From NCBI GenBank assembly GCA_002347965.1, contig DDYN01000047.1:1-6252 (forward strand): a DNA stretch of 6,252 bases, read 5' to 3'. The notes below the pieces were generated by a model. It saw nothing but the letters and a program-made list of their open reading frames with translations. It was not told the DNA's origin and made no database searches. Origin of the DNA: UBA2233 sp002347965 [NCBI: Nitrospirae bacterium UBA2233] (lineage in GTDB: Bacteria > UBA2233). This document shows, one piece after another, positions 5,352 to 6,252 of the stretch (its first letter is position 1; every line of letters begins with the position of its first letter). Made by a program: the position numbers and the translations under genes.

Positions 5352-6252
5352 ACTCTTTGAGCGTTACGATGCGGTCGTACCAGAAGCGCCTTTGGCGGTC
5401 CTGGACCATCGATTGGTGAATATGCTTGACCTGGGTGTACTCCTCAAGCCCAAAGTGGCCGAGCTCTCTGCCGATGCCGCTTTGCTTGTAGCCCCCAAAC
5501 GGCGCATCGTTCCTCAAAAGGTGCCAGTCGTTAATCCATACCGTCCCCGCCTTGATCGCCCTGGCCACCTCGAGCCCCCTCTTGGGGTCTTTTGTCCAAA
5601 CCCCGCCCGCAAGCCCGTAGATCGTTTCGTTAGCAATACGCAGGGCGTCGTCCAAATCTTTATAAGGGATGACGCTTAAGACCGGCCCAAAGATCTCCTC
5701 CTGGGCGATCCTCATGTCGTTCTTCACGTTCGTGAAGATCGTGGGCTCCACGTAGTAGCCATCCTCGAACCCATCCGGCCTTAAACGGTTTCCACCGACA
5801 ACGAGCTTGGCGCCTTCTTGTTTACCCGCCTCGATGTAGGAAAGGACGGTTTCGAGCTGCTGATCGGAGATGACAGGGCCAAGGTCGGTCTCCATATCCA
5901 GCGGGTTTCCCACCTTGAGCTTTTTTATTACGTTGCACATCCGCTCGATAACCTCATCGTGGAGCTTCTCTGGCACCAAAAGCCTCGTGCCCGACTCGCA
6001 CACCTGGCCGTTGTGGAGCAGGAAAGCAAAGCAAGACCCCGGAACGGCTATGTCCAAATCGGCGTCATCCAGGATGATATTCGGGGATTTGCCGCCGAGC
6101 TCCAGCGTAACCTTTTTGATCGTACCCGCGGCAAGCTGCATGATCCGCCTGCCCACGACGGTCGAGCCCGTAAAAGCGACCTTGTCCACGTCCGGGTGGC
6201 TTGCCAAAGCCTCCCCGGCCGTCGAGCCGGGGCCGGGAACGATGTTGAGCAC
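5350..6252 (-). CDS. NAD(P)-dependent aldehyde dehydrogenase, N-terminal part outside window
   Basis: The visible 300 residues are the C-terminal part of an aldehyde dehydrogenase, which oxidises aldehydes to acids with NAD(P)+. Compared with the usual length near 490, roughly 190 N-terminal residues are missing, including much of the cofactor domain. The GTG at the edge is an internal valine in the family motif VLNIVPGPG, not a start. Visible signatures are FTGSTVVG (27-34), the general-base glutamate E51 in ELGGKSP, the catalytic cysteine C85 in NGQVCESGTR, EEIFGPV (185-191), and PFGGYKQSGIGRELG (251-265). All key residues of the visible part are present. The form HNGQVCESGTR, together with NDWHLL (241-246), suggests one particular subgroup of the superfamily, whose substrate I cannot name. 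It is the first visible gene of the operon with the alcohol dehydrogenase and SCP-2 genes. Confidence 0.95.
   Translation of the reverse strand: MLNIVPGPGSTAGEALASHPDVDKVAFTGSTVVGRRIMQLAAGTIKKVTLELGGKSPNIILDDADLDIAVPGSCFAFLLHNGQVCESGTRLLVPEKLHDEVIERMCNVIKKLKVGNPLDMETDLGPVISDQQLETVLSYIEAGKQEGAKLVVGGNRLRPDGFEDGYYVEPTIFTNVKNDMRIAQEEIFGPVLSVIPYKDLDDALRIANETIYGLAGGVWTKDPKRGLEVARAIKAGTVWINDWHLLRNDAPFGGYKQSGIGRELGHFGLEEYTQVKHIHQSMVQDRQRRFWYDRIVTLKE

Noticed and set aside
6250-6252. GTG at the right edge as the true start of the aldehyde dehydrogenase
   Set aside because: The following residues match an internal motif of the family about 190 residues from the usual N-terminus, so the gene is simply cut by the window edge.
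1-6252. Mobile elements, CRISPR repeats, tRNA or rRNA genes, frameshifted genes
   Set aside because: I saw no direct repeat arrays, transposase motifs, tRNA-like cloverleaf or broken reading frames. All genes are intact except the two cut by the window edges.

Overview
The window is bacterial DNA of moderate to high GC content, packed with genes that all lie on the minus strand. Transcription therefore runs from the right end (6252) to the left end (1). A lipoprotein-export-type ABC transporter, a Sec-type signal peptide and mixed ATG/GTG/TTG starts point to a Gram-negative bacterium. The enzyme set (aldehyde dehydrogenase, iron-type alcohol dehydrogenase) would suit a deltaproteobacterium-like or uncultivated environmental lineage, but this is only an impression; no marker gene is present.

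Right half (6252 to 3732): a metabolic operon. It starts with an aldehyde dehydrogenase cut by the window edge, which lacks its N-terminal cofactor domain. Then come a complete iron-dependent alcohol dehydrogenase and a small SCP-2-like lipid-binding protein. Gaps are 10 and 18 bp, and the second and third genes have clear Shine-Dalgarno sites. Together the two enzymes could oxidise an alcohol through its aldehyde to an acid, or run partly in reverse. The SCP-2 protein hints that the substrate is hydrophobic.

A 111-bp gap (3731 to 3621) follows. It contains a GC-rich nested hairpin and a possible weak promoter, and is the most likely boundary between two transcription units.

Left half (3620 to 1): a five-gene operon built around an ABC transporter of the MacB/LolCDE class. 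In order it encodes a secreted protein with an N-terminal beta-sandwich and five cysteines, a small membrane-anchored cysteine-rich protein, an FtsX-type permease, its ATPase, and a hydrophobic membrane protein that starts at TTG and runs off the left edge. Junctions are tight (a 34-bp gap, a GTGA overlap, a 7-bp gap, then a 4-bp gap with the ribosome site inside the upstream gene). No membrane-fusion protein or outer-membrane channel gene is visible. The three unrecognised proteins around the transporter core are the best candidates in this window for an undescribed system.

There is no RNA gene, CRISPR array, insertion sequence or other mobile element that I can support.
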